A DNA stretch of 64,000 nucleotides, taken from NCBI RefSeq assembly GCF_000429625.1, contig NZ_KE386929.1, positions 22,276 to 86,275 of the forward strand, in the 5' to 3' direction. A program made the translations under genes and the position numbers. Positions 20,577-29,552 of the stretch are shown here, in pieces; within the stretch, counting starts at the first letter, position 1, and each line of letters opens with the position of its first letter. The DNA comes from Azospirillum halopraeferens DSM 3675 (GTDB lineage: Bacteria; Pseudomonadota; Alphaproteobacteria; Azospirillales; Azospirillaceae). The notes under the pieces were generated by a model. It was not told the DNA's origin. It did not search any database and worked only from the letters and a program-made list of their open reading frames with translations.

Positions 20577-20704
20577 AGGGTGTCTACCGGGAAAATTGGG
20601 GGTGGATGCTGTTGGAGAGACGCCAGGGCCGGATCGCGGCTTATATTAAGTCGGAGAAGTCACCGCGCCAGCCCCGTCGCGCAGCAGAGCAGGCCAGAAC
20701 CGCC

Positions 20705-21574
20705 ATGACGGACTTCAACATCGCGCCGACCACCCGGGCCCGCACCGGCCCGTTCGCCCGCAAGGATGCCGCGGGGGAGAATTTCCCCGTCGCATCGCGC
20801 CTGCTGCCGCGCCATCTGCGGCCGCACGTCCTGTCGTTCTACCGGTTCCTGCGGCTGGCCGACGACATCGCCGACGATCCCGAGCTGGAAGCCGAGAGCA
20901 AGCTGGCCTACCTCGACGCCCTGGAACGGGCGCTGACCTCCGGCCAAGCCAAGCATGCATACCTGAAGCCGGCGCTCGATCTGCGGGCCAGCTTCCAGGA
21001 AACCGGCGTCTCCGACCGCCACGCCCGGCAGGTGCTCCGCGCCTTCCGCCGCGATTCGGTGGGTGCGCGCTGCCACACCTGGAGCGACCTGCTGCTCTAT
21101 TGCCGCTTCTCCGCCAACCCGGTGGGTCGCTACCTGCTGGAACTGCACGGCGAGGGGCCGGAGGCGGGTCCTGCGGCCGACGCCCTGTGCTCGGCCCTGC
21201 AAATCCTCAACCATCTGCAGGACGCCCGCGACGACTGGGTGGCGCTTGGCCGCTGCTACATCCCGCTGGCCTGGTTCGACGACGCCGGCATCAGCGTGGA
21301 GCGGCTGGTGGAGACGCAGACGGACCCCAAGCTGCGCGCCGTCTTCACCCGCGTGGTCGACCACACCGACCAGCTTCTGGAACGGGCCGCCGCCCTGCCC
21401 GGCCTGATCCGGCACCGCGGCCTGCGCATGGAAGCGGCGGTCATCCTCTGCCTGGCGGAATCCCTGGCGGCCCGTCTGCGGACCCGCGACCCTATGAAGA
21501 AGCGGGTATCTCTGGGCGCCCATCAGAAGATGTATGCCATGGCGCGGGGTATTGCCCGCGGGTTGGCCGGCTGA
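20705..21574 (+). CDS. hpnC: Hydroxysqualene synthase HpnC
   Basis: Start MTDFNIAPTT is chosen over an upstream ATG (20606) because the family begins close to the ENFPVASRLLP motif, present here at about residue 21. The 289-residue protein keeps LRPHVLSFYRFLRLADDIADDPE (first Asp-rich motif), LLYCRFSANPVGRYLLELHGE and ILNHLQDARDDWVALGRCYIPL (second motif, the HpnC-type variant). In the three-enzyme bacterial squalene route HpnD makes presqualene diphosphate, HpnC converts it to hydroxysqualene, and HpnE reduces that to squalene. It is first in hpnC-hpnD-hpnE, with an 84-bp gap to hpnD. No squalene-hopene cyclase gene is in the window. Confidence 0.93.
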   Translation: MTDFNIAPTTRARTGPFARKDAAGENFPVASRLLPRHLRPHVLSFYRFLRLADDIADDPELEAESKLAYLDALERALTSGQAKHAYLKPALDLRASFQETGVSDRHARQVLRAFRRDSVGARCHTWSDLLLYCRFSANPVGRYLLELHGEGPEAGPAADALCSALQILNHLQDARDDWVALGRCYIPLAWFDDAGISVERLVETQTDPKLRAVFTRVVDHTDQLLERAAALPGLIRHRGLRMEAAVILCLAESLAARLRTRDPMKKRVSLGAHQKMYAMARGIARGLAG

Positions 21575-21658
21575 CCCGGCGCGGGAGCTGTGCTATGGCT
21601 TGACGAGTCGGGACGGGGACCACCCGTCCCGACGCCGTTCCGGAAGCCCGAGCCCCGC

Positions 21659-22540
21659 ATGACCGCCCCCCTGCCCGCCGCCGCCGCCCGCCGCCTCGCC
21701 GAGTCGCCGGCGCGCGTGGCCGGCCGCTCGGGCAGCACCTTCTACTGGCCGATGCTGCTGCTGCCGCGCTCCAAGCGCGCGGCGATGTTCGCCATCTACG
21801 CCTTCTGCCGCCAGGTCGACGACGTGGCCGACGAGCCCGGCGATCCCGAGGCCAAGCGCCGCGCACTCGCCGCCTGGCGCGGGACCATCCGCAGCCTCTA
21901 CGCCGGCGCCGCCCCGACCGACGGCCTGACCGCCGCCCTGAAGGGCGCCATCGAGCGCTACGGCCTGCCGCGGGCCGAACTGGAGGCCGTGGTCGACGGC
22001 ATGGCCATGGATCTGGCCGGCCTGATGCGCGGCCCCGACGAGGCGACCCTGGCCCTCTACTGCCGCCGCGTGGCGGGGGCCGTCGGGCTGCTGGCGGTGC
22101 GCGTGTTCGACCGGGCCGACCCGGAAAGCGAAGCCTTCGCCCTGGCCCTGGGGGAGGCGCTGCAACTCACCAACATCCTGCGCGACCTGGCGGAGGATGC
22201 CGGGCTCGGCCGGCTCTACCTGCCGGCGGAGCTGCTCGACGCCGCCGGCATCACCGCGCGGGATCCGGCGGCGGTGCTGGCCCACCCCGCCCTGCCCGGC
22301 GTCTGCGCCGCGCTGGCGGCCCGCGCCGAGGCCCGCTTCGTCGAGGCGGAGCACCGCATGGCCCGGTGCCGCCGCGCCAATCTGTGGGCGGCGGAGGCGA
22401 TGATGGTGCTCTATCGCCGCCTGCTGGCCGCCCTGGTGGCGCGGGGCTGGCACGATCCGGGGCAGCGGGTGCGTCTGCGCAAGCGCGCCTGCGCCTGGGT
22501 CGCGCTGCGCTGCATGGCCGGCTGGCCGCCGGCCCGCTGA
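21659..22540 (+). CDS. hpnD: Presqualene diphosphate synthase HpnD
   Basis: The ATG giving MTAPLPAAAARR is used. The 293-residue protein has STFYWPMLLLPRSKRAAMFAIYAFCRQVDDVADEPGD, carrying the first Asp-rich motif and the SxFYW entry typical of HpnD, then VVDGMAMDL, YCRRVAGAVGLLAVRVF and TNILRDLAEDAGLGRLYLP with the second NxxRDxxED motif. It condenses two farnesyl diphosphates to presqualene diphosphate at the cytoplasmic membrane face. The hpnE start (a TTG) lies 14 bases after its stop, so the pair is probably translationally coupled. Confidence 0.94.
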   Translation: MTAPLPAAAARRLAESPARVAGRSGSTFYWPMLLLPRSKRAAMFAIYAFCRQVDDVADEPGDPEAKRRALAAWRGTIRSLYAGAAPTDGLTAALKGAIERYGLPRAELEAVVDGMAMDLAGLMRGPDEATLALYCRRVAGAVGLLAVRVFDRADPESEAFALALGEALQLTNILRDLAEDAGLGRLYLPAELLDAAGITARDPAAVLAHPALPGVCAALAARAEARFVEAEHRMARCRRANLWAAEAMMVLYRRLLAALVARGWHDPGQRVRLRKRACAWVALRCMAGWPPAR

Positions 22541-22554
22541 CGGGGCGGGCGTCC

Positions 22555-23865
22555 TTGGCCACGGTCCACGTCGTCGGTGCCGGGCTGGCCGGGTTGTCCT
22601 GCGCCCTGACCCTGGCGGAGTCGGGGGTGCGCGTCGTGGTGCACGAGGCGGCTCCCGCGGCCGGCGGCCGCTGCCGGTCCTTCGCCGACGCCGCCCTGGG
22701 GCGCATGGTGGACAATGGCAGCCATCTGATGCTGTCGGGAAACCGCGCGGTGATCCGCCACCTGGAGCGCACCGGCGCGCGTGACCGGATGACGGCGCTG
22801 CACCCCGCGGCCTTCCCCTTCCTGGACCGGGCCACGGGGCAGTGCTGGACGCTGCGCCCCGGCGGGATGTGGTTTCTCGACCCCTCCCGCCGGGTGCCCG
22901 GCGGCGGCGCGCTCGACCACTTCGCGGCGCTGCGCCTCCTCACCGCCCCCGCCGGCGCGACGGTCGCCGACGTGCTGCGCCCCGGTAGCCCGCTCTACGC
23001 CCGGCTGTGGGCGCCGCTCGCCGTCGCCGGCCTGAACGGACGGCCGGAGCGCGTGTCGGCGCGCCTGCTGGGTGCCATCCTGCGCGAGACGCTGCTGCGC
23101 GGCGAGGCCGCCTGCCGGCCGCTGTTCGCCCCCGACGGCCTGTCGGCCGCGCTGGTCACGCCGGCACTGGCGCGTCTGGAGGCGCTGGGGGCCGAGGTGC
23201 GCTTCAACGCCCGCGTCGAAGGGCCGGAGACGGCGGACGGGCGGGTGACCGGCTTCCGGTCCGGCGGCGCTGCGGTCGCCGCGGGGGCGGACGATGCCCT
23301 GGTGCTGGCCGTGCCGCCGCGCGCCGCGGCCCGGCTGCTGCCCGGCCTGACCGTGCCACCGCCGGGCCCGGCCATCGTCAACGCCCATTTCCGGCTCGAC
23401 CGGCCCGCGGCCCTGCCCGGCGGTCTGCCCTTCCTCGGCCTGATCGGCGGCACGGCGGAGTGGCTGTTCGCCCGTGGCGACGTGCTGTCGGTGACGGTCA
23501 GCGCCGCCGACGCCCTGGCCGAGCGACCGGCGGAGACGGTGGCCGCCGCCCTGTGGACCGACTGCGCCGCCGTGCTCGGCCGGCCGGCGGACGCGCCGGT
23601 GCCGCCGGTGCGGGTGGTCAAGGAACGGCGGGCCACCTTCGACCAGTCGCCTACCGGCGACGCCGCGCGGCCGCCGGCGGCGACCCGGCTGGAGAACCTG
23701 GTCCTGGCCGGGGACTGGACGGCCACCGGACTCCCCGCCACCGTGGAGGGTGCGCTCCGTTCGGGAGAGGCAGCGGCCCTTGTCCTGCTCGGCCGTCGAA
23801 CTACCTCTTCTGCGCGGCCCGGCCTTTTTCAGGGCTTCACATTCCCCGGCCGCCGTCATATGTGA
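22555..23865 (+). CDS. hpnE: Hydroxysqualene dehydroxylase HpnE (FAD-dependent amine-oxidase fold)
   Basis: The flavin-binding start is ATVHVVGAGLAGLSCALTLAESGVRV; the nearest plausible start codon is the TTG at 22555, giving 436 residues. A further upstream ATG would overlap hpnD and add a low-complexity leader. Family features include HEAAPAAGGRCRSF, DNGSHLMLSGN, PLAVAGLNGRPERVSARLLGAILRETL and the C-terminal FAD contact NLVLAGDWTATGLPATVEGALRSGE. It reduces hydroxysqualene to squalene. The last 25 residues (RRTTSSARPGLFQG onward) run past the usual end of the fold. It is the last gene of the hpnCDE set; sodB follows after 75 bp. Confidence 0.92.
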   Translation: MATVHVVGAGLAGLSCALTLAESGVRVVVHEAAPAAGGRCRSFADAALGRMVDNGSHLMLSGNRAVIRHLERTGARDRMTALHPAAFPFLDRATGQCWTLRPGGMWFLDPSRRVPGGGALDHFAALRLLTAPAGATVADVLRPGSPLYARLWAPLAVAGLNGRPERVSARLLGAILRETLLRGEAACRPLFAPDGLSAALVTPALARLEALGAEVRFNARVEGPETADGRVTGFRSGGAAVAAGADDALVLAVPPRAAARLLPGLTVPPPGPAIVNAHFRLDRPAALPGGLPFLGLIGGTAEWLFARGDVLSVTVSAADALAERPAETVAAALWTDCAAVLGRPADAPVPPVRVVKERRATFDQSPTGDAARPPAATRLENLVLAGDWTATGLPATVEGALRSGEAAALVLLGRRTTSSARPGLFQGFTFPGRRHM

Positions 23866-23940
23866 CCGGGCGGAGGCGTTCGCGGCGTCGGCCACACGCC
23901 TTACCGTCCAAGGCAACACCGAAGAAGAGGGTACCGACCA

Positions 23941-24546
23941 ATGGCATTCGAACTGCCGCCGCTCCCGTACGCGTACGACGCCCTGGAGCCGTTCATGTCG
24001 TCGCAGACCCTGCACCTGCACCACGACAAGCACCACCAGACCTACGTCACCAACCTGAACAACCTGGTGAAGGACACCCCGCTGGCGGACGCCAGCCTGG
24101 AGGACATCATCAGGCAGAGCGTCGGCGATGCCTCCAAGGTCGGCATCTTCAACAACTCCGGCCAGGTGTGGAACCACACCTTCTACTGGCAGTGTATGAA
24201 GAAGAACGGCGGCGGCGCCATCCCCGGCGAGCTGGAGAAGCGCATCGTCGCCGACTTCGGCAGCGTCGACAAGTTCAAGGAGGAGTTCTCGCAGGCCGCC
24301 ATCACCCAGTTCGGTTCGGGCTGGGCCTGGTTGTACATCGAGAACGGCAAGCTGAAGGTCACCAAGACGGGCAACGCCGACACGCCGCTGGCGCACGGCC
24401 ACTACCCGCTTCTGACCGCCGACGTGTGGGAGCATGCCTACTACGTCGACTACCAGAACCGCCGCGCCGATTTCGTCAAGGCGTTCATCGACAGCCTGTT
24501 GAACTGGGAATTCGTGGCCGAGCGCCTGTCCAAGGCCCCGGCCTGA
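23941..24546 (+). CDS. sodB: Superoxide dismutase, Fe type
   Basis: The 201-residue protein is full length for Fe/Mn-SOD. Metal ligands are visible as His27 in LHLHHDKHHQTYV, a second His in WNHTFYW, and Asp and His in DVWEHAYYVDYQNRR. FGSGWAWL and the IFNNSGQVWNH region favour the iron rather than the manganese subfamily, but metal choice from sequence is only suggestive. It dismutates superoxide in the cytoplasm. The SD is the GAAGAAGAGGG run before the ATG. It is followed by a strong rho-independent terminator and is probably monocistronic. It is unrelated in function to hpnE but lies on the same strand. Confidence 0.96.
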   Translation: MAFELPPLPYAYDALEPFMSSQTLHLHHDKHHQTYVTNLNNLVKDTPLADASLEDIIRQSVGDASKVGIFNNSGQVWNHTFYWQCMKKNGGGAIPGELEKRIVADFGSVDKFKEEFSQAAITQFGSGWAWLYIENGKLKVTKTGNADTPLAHGHYPLLTADVWEHAYYVDYQNRRADFVKAFIDSLLNWEFVAERLSKAPA

Positions 24547-24577
24547 CGCGCACGCATCGCATCCGCCGTTGCGGAGA

Positions 24578-24602
24578 GGGGCCCCCGCCGGGGGCCCCTT
24601 TT
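24578..24602 (+). terminator. Rho-independent terminator of sodB
   Basis: GGGGCCCCC (24578-24586), loop GCC, GGGGGCCCC (24590-24598), then TTTT. It begins about 30 bp after the sodB stop. Confidence 0.92.
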
Positions 24603-24771
24603 CGATTCACGTCTCCGGCTGGGGTCCTGTTGGCGGGTCGGTTCCACGCGCCGGACGAAACCCCGGGTTACGGAAATCGTACGTGTTGGAAACGGCCGCG
24701 TGCGAGTAGGCTTGCGTCGTCCCGCACGCCGCGGGTGGTCCGCCGATCCGGCAACGCGGAGACGACTTGCG

Positions 24772-25989
24772 ATGACGGCATCCCCGTCCAAACCCCCGGT
24801 CTGGCTGCTGATCGCCGCCACAGCGACCGGTCCGCTGGCTCTCAACATCTTCGTGCCGTCCATGCCCGGCCTGCCGGCCGCCTTCGACACCGTGCCGGCG
24901 ACGGTGCAGCTCACCCTGTCGCTGTTCCTGATCGGGGTGGCGTTCGGGCAGCTCGTCTATGGTCCGCTGTCGGACCGCTTCGGGCGACGCCCGACCCTGC
25001 TGTTCGGATTCGGTCTCTACACCGTCGCCAGCCTGGCCTGTGCGCTCGCCCCCTCCATCGGGCTGCTTGTGGTGGGCCGGGTGGCGCAGGCGCTGGGTGG
25101 CTGTGCCGGCATGGTGATCGCCCGCGCCATCGTGCGCGACGCCTGGGGCCGGGAGGAGGCGACGGGGGTGCTGGCGCTGGTGATCGCGGGAATGGCGGTG
25201 GCCCCCATGGTGGCGCCGGCCATCGGCGGCTTCCTGGACGTCTGGCTGGGCTGGCGGTCGGGATTCCTGCTGCTGGTGGCCTTCGGCGGGGCGGTGTGGC
25301 TGGCCGCCGTGCGCCTGCTGCCGGAAACCCACCGCACGCCCACACCCATGCCGGGACCGTCGGCCCTGTGGGCGGCGTACCGGTCCCTGCTGGTGCGCCC
25401 GGCCTTTCTCGGCTACGCCCTGACCACCGCGGCGGTGACCGCGGTGTTCTTCTGTTTCCTGGCCGGCGCCCCCTTCGTGATGGTCGAGCGGCTGGGCCGG
25501 CCGCCCAGCGAGTACGGGCTGTTCTTCATCCTGCTGTCGGCCGGCTACATGGCCGGCAACCTCGCGGTGTCGCGCCTGTCGGGCCGGCTGGACGGCGACA
25601 CGCTGGTGCGGACCGGCATGGCCTGCACCCTTCTCGGGCCGCTGATGCTGCTGGCCTTCCTGCTGGCGGGGGTGCTGTCGCCGGCGGTGCTGTTCCTGCC
25701 GTCGGTCTTGCTGTGCTTCGGCAACGGCCTGACGCTGCCGCCGGCGATGACCGCGGCGATCGGCGTGGAGCCCCGCCTGGCCGGGACGGCATCGGGTCTT
25801 CTGGGATTCCTTCAGATGGGCGCCGGGGCGGTGGCATCCACCCTGATCGGCGCCATCGGCCCCGGTGAGCCGCTGGTGATGACCCTGGGCATGGTGGCCT
25901 GCGCCGGGCTGGCCGTCGCCGCCTTCGCGCTGGCACGGCGGGGCTCCGACGTGGCGGAGCAGCGCGCCGCCGAAGCGCAGGCGGACTGA
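24772..25989 (+). CDS. MFS multidrug transporter, Bcr/CflA family
   Basis: The 405-residue protein, started at MTASPSKPPVWLL after GGAGA, has 12 predicted TM helices. It carries the Bcr/CflA (DHA1) signatures: NIFVPSMPGLPAAF in TM1, GQLVYGPLSDRFGRRPTLLFG (the MFS motif A loop), VVGRVAQALGGCAGMVIARAIVRD in TM4, and APAIGGFLDVWLGWRSGF (motif C-like antiporter region). It is an inner-membrane proton antiporter expected to export small hydrophobic drugs or metabolites; the native substrate cannot be told. It stands alone between sodB and pmbA, with no regulator next to it. An in-frame upstream ATG (24700) is less likely. Confidence 0.92.
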   Translation: MTASPSKPPVWLLIAATATGPLALNIFVPSMPGLPAAFDTVPATVQLTLSLFLIGVAFGQLVYGPLSDRFGRRPTLLFGFGLYTVASLACALAPSIGLLVVGRVAQALGGCAGMVIARAIVRDAWGREEATGVLALVIAGMAVAPMVAPAIGGFLDVWLGWRSGFLLLVAFGGAVWLAAVRLLPETHRTPTPMPGPSALWAAYRSLLVRPAFLGYALTTAAVTAVFFCFLAGAPFVMVERLGRPPSEYGLFFILLSAGYMAGNLAVSRLSGRLDGDTLVRTGMACTLLGPLMLLAFLLAGVLSPAVLFLPSVLLCFGNGLTLPPAMTAAIGVEPRLAGTASGLLGFLQMGAGAVASTLIGAIGPGEPLVMTLGMVACAGLAVAAFALARRGSDVAEQRAAEAQAD

Positions 25990-26071
25990 TGCGGCGGTCA
26001 CAAAACCCCTGTCCTCTTCTGGACCGCGGCCCTATTTGCTAGACAGACCGCGAGACCTGACGGAGACGCCC

Positions 26072-27427
26072 ATGCCTTCCCCGAGCACCAGCCAGTCCGA
26101 CGTCCTGAACCTGCTGGAGGACCTGATCCGCAAGGCGAAGGCCGCGGGGGCCGATGCGGCCGACGCGGTGCTGTTCGATTCCGCCTCGGTGTCGCTCTCC
26201 CAGCGGCTGGGCCGGCCCGAGCGGCTGGAGCGGTCGGAGTCCGGCGATCTCGGCCTGCGCGTCTTCATGGGCAAACGCCAGGCCATCGTGTCGTCCACCG
26301 ACCGCAGCGCCCGCGCGCTGGAAGAACTGGTGGAGCGCGCCGTCGCCATGGCCCGGGTGGTGCCGGAGGACCCGTTCTGCGGTCTGGCCGATCCCGACCA
26401 GCTTGCCCGCACCTGGCCCGACCTGGACGTCTGCGATCCCGACGAGCCCTCGGCCGACGAGATGATCGAGCACGCCCGCATCGCCGAGGACGCGGCGCGC
26501 GCCGTGCCCGGTGTCACCAACTCCGAAGGGGCGGACAGCGGCTGGAGCCGGTCGACCATCGCCATCGCCGCCTCCAACGGCTTCGCCGGCGGCTACGCGG
26601 TGTCGCGCCGCTCCCTCGCCGTGTCGGTGCTGGCCGGGACGGGCACCGGGATGGAGCGTGACTACGAATACGACTCCAAGGTCTACGGCGCCGACCTGCG
26701 CGCCCCCGCCGACATCGGCCGCGACGCCGGAGAGCGCGCGGTGCGCCGCCTGAACCCGCGCAAGGTGAAAAGTCAGAAGGTCCCCGTGGTCTTCGACCCG
26801 CGGGTGTCGCGCAGCCTGCTGGGCCACCTGACCGGTGCCATCAGCGGGCCGGCGGTGGCGCGCGGCACGTCCTTCCTGAAGGACCGCATGGGGCAGGTCA
26901 TTTTCGCCGAGGGCGTGACCATCGTCGACGATCCCTATGTGCGGCGCGGCCTGCGCTCCCGCCCCTTCGATGCGGAGGGAATCGCGGTGTCCCGGCGCAC
27001 GGTGATCGACGGCGGACGCCTCGCCACCTGGCTGCTCGATCTGCGCTCGGCCCGCCAGCTCGGCCTGGAGACCACCGGCAACGCCACGCGCGGGACGTCC
27101 GGTCCGCCGGGTCCCGCCCCGTCCAACTTCTACATGGAGCCGGGCAAGCGCAGCCGCGACGCCATCATCGGCGAGATCGGCTCCGGCCTCTACGTCACCG
27201 AGATGATGGGCAGCGGGGTCAACGGCGTTACCGGCGACTACAGCCGCGGCGCCACCGGATTCTGGATCGAGGACGGCCGCATCGCCTACCCGGTCAGCGA
27301 GCTGACGGTGGCCGGCAACCTGAAGGACATGTTCCTCAACCTGGAGCCGGCCGACGACCTGGAGCACCGCTACGGCATGGACGCGCCGACCATCCGCGTC
27401 GACGGCCTGACGGTGGCGGGCACCTGA
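26072..27427 (+). CDS. pmbA: Metalloprotease-related protein PmbA/TldE
   Basis: The 451-residue protein, started at MPSPSTSQSD after GGAG, follows the TldD/PmbA family: DLGLRVFMGKRQAIVSSTD, ALEELVERAVAMARVVPEDPF, SNGFAGGYAVSRRSLAVSVLA, VPVVFDPRVSRSLLGHL and a C-terminal GLYVTEMMGSGVNGVTGDYSRGATGFWIEDG. It lacks the HExxxH zinc motif of TldD, which marks it as the TldE/PmbA subunit that acts in a heterodimer with TldD to cleave small unfolded peptides. tldD is not in the window. It is convergent with the methyltransferase gene, with a 15-bp gap between stops. Confidence 0.95.
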   Translation: MPSPSTSQSDVLNLLEDLIRKAKAAGADAADAVLFDSASVSLSQRLGRPERLERSESGDLGLRVFMGKRQAIVSSTDRSARALEELVERAVAMARVVPEDPFCGLADPDQLARTWPDLDVCDPDEPSADEMIEHARIAEDAARAVPGVTNSEGADSGWSRSTIAIAASNGFAGGYAVSRRSLAVSVLAGTGTGMERDYEYDSKVYGADLRAPADIGRDAGERAVRRLNPRKVKSQKVPVVFDPRVSRSLLGHLTGAISGPAVARGTSFLKDRMGQVIFAEGVTIVDDPYVRRGLRSRPFDAEGIAVSRRTVIDGGRLATWLLDLRSARQLGLETTGNATRGTSGPPGPAPSNFYMEPGKRSRDAIIGEIGSGLYVTEMMGSGVNGVTGDYSRGATGFWIEDGRIAYPVSELTVAGNLKDMFLNLEPADDLEHRYGMDAPTIRVDGLTVAGT

Positions 27428-27442
27428 TCGCCTCCCCCGCCC

Positions 27443-28198
27443 TCACGCGCCGGTGGGATCGCCGGCGCGCCGGGCGGCCGCGGTGCCGCCGGGCATGGGC
27501 ACGATGAGGCGGCGGCGTTCCGGCTGGGCCTTGCGGGAGATGCCGGCGAAGATCTGCTTGGACGACTCCACCATGGTCACGCCGGCGAATGCCTTGAACC
27601 AGCGCGCCCCCACTTCCTCCCACGCCGGGGCGGAGCGCAGCAGGACGCGCGAGCGCACCGGCGGGATGAACAGGGCGTGCGCCGTGCGCTCGGGCACGAA
27701 CATGGTGTCGCGCATGACCTGCTTGAGCTGGGAGGGCGAATAGGGAAAGCCATGGCCGAACGGCGTCCAGTCGGCCCGGGCCCACAGGCCGCGGCGGTTG
27801 GGCACGACGCTGAGCAGCCGCCCGCCGCCGGCCAGCACCCGCCAGATCTCCCGCATCATGGGGCGGAGCTGCTCGGTCCCCTCCAGCCCGTGCACCAGCA
27901 GCACCCGGTCGACCGACATGTCCGGCAGGGGCAGTTCCGCCTCGTCCGCCAGGGCCACCAATCCGGGGCCCTCGCGCGGCCAGAACGCGACGCCCTGGGT
28001 GGCCGGCATCAGGGCGATCACCCGCTCCGCCTCGTCCCGAAAGGGACGCAGATAGGGCGTGGTGTAGCCGATGCCCAGGACGATCTGGCCCCGCACGTCC
28101 GGCCACAGCTCCCGCAGGCGGCGGCGGATCATCCGCCGGGCCACCTGGCCGAGGCTGGTGTCATAGAAGTCCCGGATGTCGACAATATCGGTATACAT
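27443..28198 (-). CDS. SAM-dependent methyltransferase (class I fold)
   Basis: The 251-residue protein begins MYTDIVDIRDFYDTSLGQVARRMIRRRLRELW. The Rossmann core is visible but variant: motif I reads VLGIGYTTPYLRPF, motif II has RVIALMPATQG, motif post-II VDRVLLVHGLEGTEQLRPMMREIWRVL is the usual 'acidic-loop plus helix' segment, and GGGRLLSVVPNRRGLWARADWTPFGHG follows. This is typical of a methyltransferase type 11 group common next to gloB in Rhodospirillales-like genomes; the substrate is unknown. It is divergent from gloB, with 47 bp between starts, so the pair likely shares a control region. Its motif I lacks the full GxGxG. Confidence 0.85.
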   Translation of the reverse strand: MYTDIVDIRDFYDTSLGQVARRMIRRRLRELWPDVRGQIVLGIGYTTPYLRPFRDEAERVIALMPATQGVAFWPREGPGLVALADEAELPLPDMSVDRVLLVHGLEGTEQLRPMMREIWRVLAGGGRLLSVVPNRRGLWARADWTPFGHGFPYSPSQLKQVMRDTMFVPERTAHALFIPPVRSRVLLRSAPAWEEVGARWFKAFAGVTMVESSKQIFAGISRKAQPERRRLIVPMPGGTAAARRAGDPTGA

Positions 28199-28245
28199 GA
28201 TGGCCGAAGGTTAACACAATCCGCCCGAGGGAGGGGCAAAACCCC

Positions 28246-29007
28246 ATGGAAATCCACCTGATTCCGGCGTTCGACGACAACTACATCCACCTGCTGCGCG
28301 ACGAGCCCGGCGGTGCCGTCGGCGTCGTCGACCCCGGCGACGCCGACCCGGTGGTGGAGGAGCTGGAGCGGCGGGGCTGGCGCCTCACCCACATCTTCAA
28401 CACCCACCACCACGCCGACCACACCGGCGGCAACCACGCGCTGAAGACCCGCTACGGCTGTCCGGTCATCGGCGGACGCGCCGACGCGCACCGCATCCCC
28501 GATATGGATACGAGCCTGTCCGATGGCGAGACCATCGCGTTCGGAAGCGAGACCGCGACCGTTTTCGACGTGCCCGGCCACACCTCCGGCCACATCGCCT
28601 TCCACTTCCCGCGCGCCAAGGTCCTGTTCTGCGGCGACACCCTGTTCGCGCTGGGCTGCGGCCGCCTGTTCGAAGGCACGCCGGCACAGATGTGGGCGTC
28701 GCTGTGCAGGCTGCGCGCCCTGCCGGGCGACACCCGGGTCTATTGCGGGCACGAATACACCGCCTCCAACGCCCGCTTCGCCCTGACGGTCGATCCCGAC
28801 AACCCGGACCTGCGCAGCCGCGCCGAGGAGATCCGCGCCCTGCGCAGCCGGGGCGAGCCGACCATCCCCTCGACCATCGCGGCGGAAATCCGCACCAACC
28901 CCTTCCTGCGCGCCGACGATCCCGGCGTCCGGGCGGCCGTCGGCCTGCCCGACGCCCCGGCCGCGGAGGTGTTCGCCGAGATCCGGCGGCGCAAGGACAA
29001 GGCGTGA
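28246..29007 (+). CDS. gloB: Hydroxyacylglutathione hydrolase (glyoxalase II)
   Basis: The 253-residue protein has the metallo-beta-lactamase fold with the metal-binding THHHADHTGGN motif, VFDVPGHTSGHIAFHF, VLFCGDTLFALGCGRLFEGT (bridging Asp) and VYCGHEYTASNARFAL. The C-terminal glutathione-binding region contains PFLRADDPGVRAAVG. Glyoxalase II hydrolyses S-lactoylglutathione to lactate and glutathione, the second step of methylglyoxal detoxification. The length fits. The SD GGGAGGGGC precedes the ATG. It is divergent from the methyltransferase; gloA is not local. It is followed on the same strand by a small single-pass protein gene. Confidence 0.96.
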   Translation: MEIHLIPAFDDNYIHLLRDEPGGAVGVVDPGDADPVVEELERRGWRLTHIFNTHHHADHTGGNHALKTRYGCPVIGGRADAHRIPDMDTSLSDGETIAFGSETATVFDVPGHTSGHIAFHFPRAKVLFCGDTLFALGCGRLFEGTPAQMWASLCRLRALPGDTRVYCGHEYTASNARFALTVDPDNPDLRSRAEEIRALRSRGEPTIPSTIAAEIRTNPFLRADDPGVRAAVGLPDAPAAEVFAEIRRRKDKA

Positions 29008-29099
29008 TCCCGAGTCGCCCGTCGGGGGCGCACGCTTAACCCAATCGTAGTCATCCGCCGTCATGGTGGCCCCGTCGCAAACGGGTGTCGGGGCGGGCC

Positions 29100-29552
29100 A
29101 TGAAGGCGATCGTGCTGCTGGTGATCGGTCTGGCTCTGCTGGGCGGGGCCGGCTATGGCGGCTGGATGCTCTATCAGAAGTACATCGTCGGCGAGGCGGA
29201 GAGCGACGTCCCGCCGCCCCCGCCACCGCCGCCGGTGACCTCCTACGTGCGCATGAAGCCGGTGGTGGTCCCGGTGATCGGGCAGAACCGGGTGTCCCAG
29301 TTCATCACCGTCGTGGTCACCATCGAGGTCGTTGCCGCCAAGGCGCCGATCGCCCAATCCAACGTGCCGCGCCTGGAAGACGCCTTCATCACCACCCTCT
29401 ACGGGGCGGTCGACGACCGGTCGATCCTGAAGGGCGAACTGATCGTCATCCCCACGCTGAAGGCCAAGCTGATCGAGGCCGCCACCAAGACGGTGGGGTC
29501 CGACGTGGTCCACGACGTCCTCATCCAGGTGGTCACCCAGCGCAATCTGTAA
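29100..29552 (+). CDS. FliL-like single-pass membrane protein
   Basis: The 150-residue protein, started at MKAIVLLVIG, has one N-terminal TM helix (about 3-21, IVLLVIGLALLGGAGYGGWMLY), then a proline run (PPPPPPPP) and a periplasmic domain with SYVRMKPVVVPVIGQNRVSQFITVVVTIEVVA, ITTLYGAVDDRSILKG and VVHDVLIQVVTQRNL. This layout and the C-terminal 'VLIQ...QRxL' pattern resemble FliL-type proteins associated with the flagellar stator, but no other flagellar genes are nearby and the Pro run is unusual. FliL-like is therefore a tentative label. It follows gloB after 92 bp on the same strand. Confidence 0.7.
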   Translation: MKAIVLLVIGLALLGGAGYGGWMLYQKYIVGEAESDVPPPPPPPPVTSYVRMKPVVVPVIGQNRVSQFITVVVTIEVVAAKAPIAQSNVPRLEDAFITTLYGAVDDRSILKGELIVIPTLKAKLIEAATKTVGSDVVHDVLIQVVTQRNL

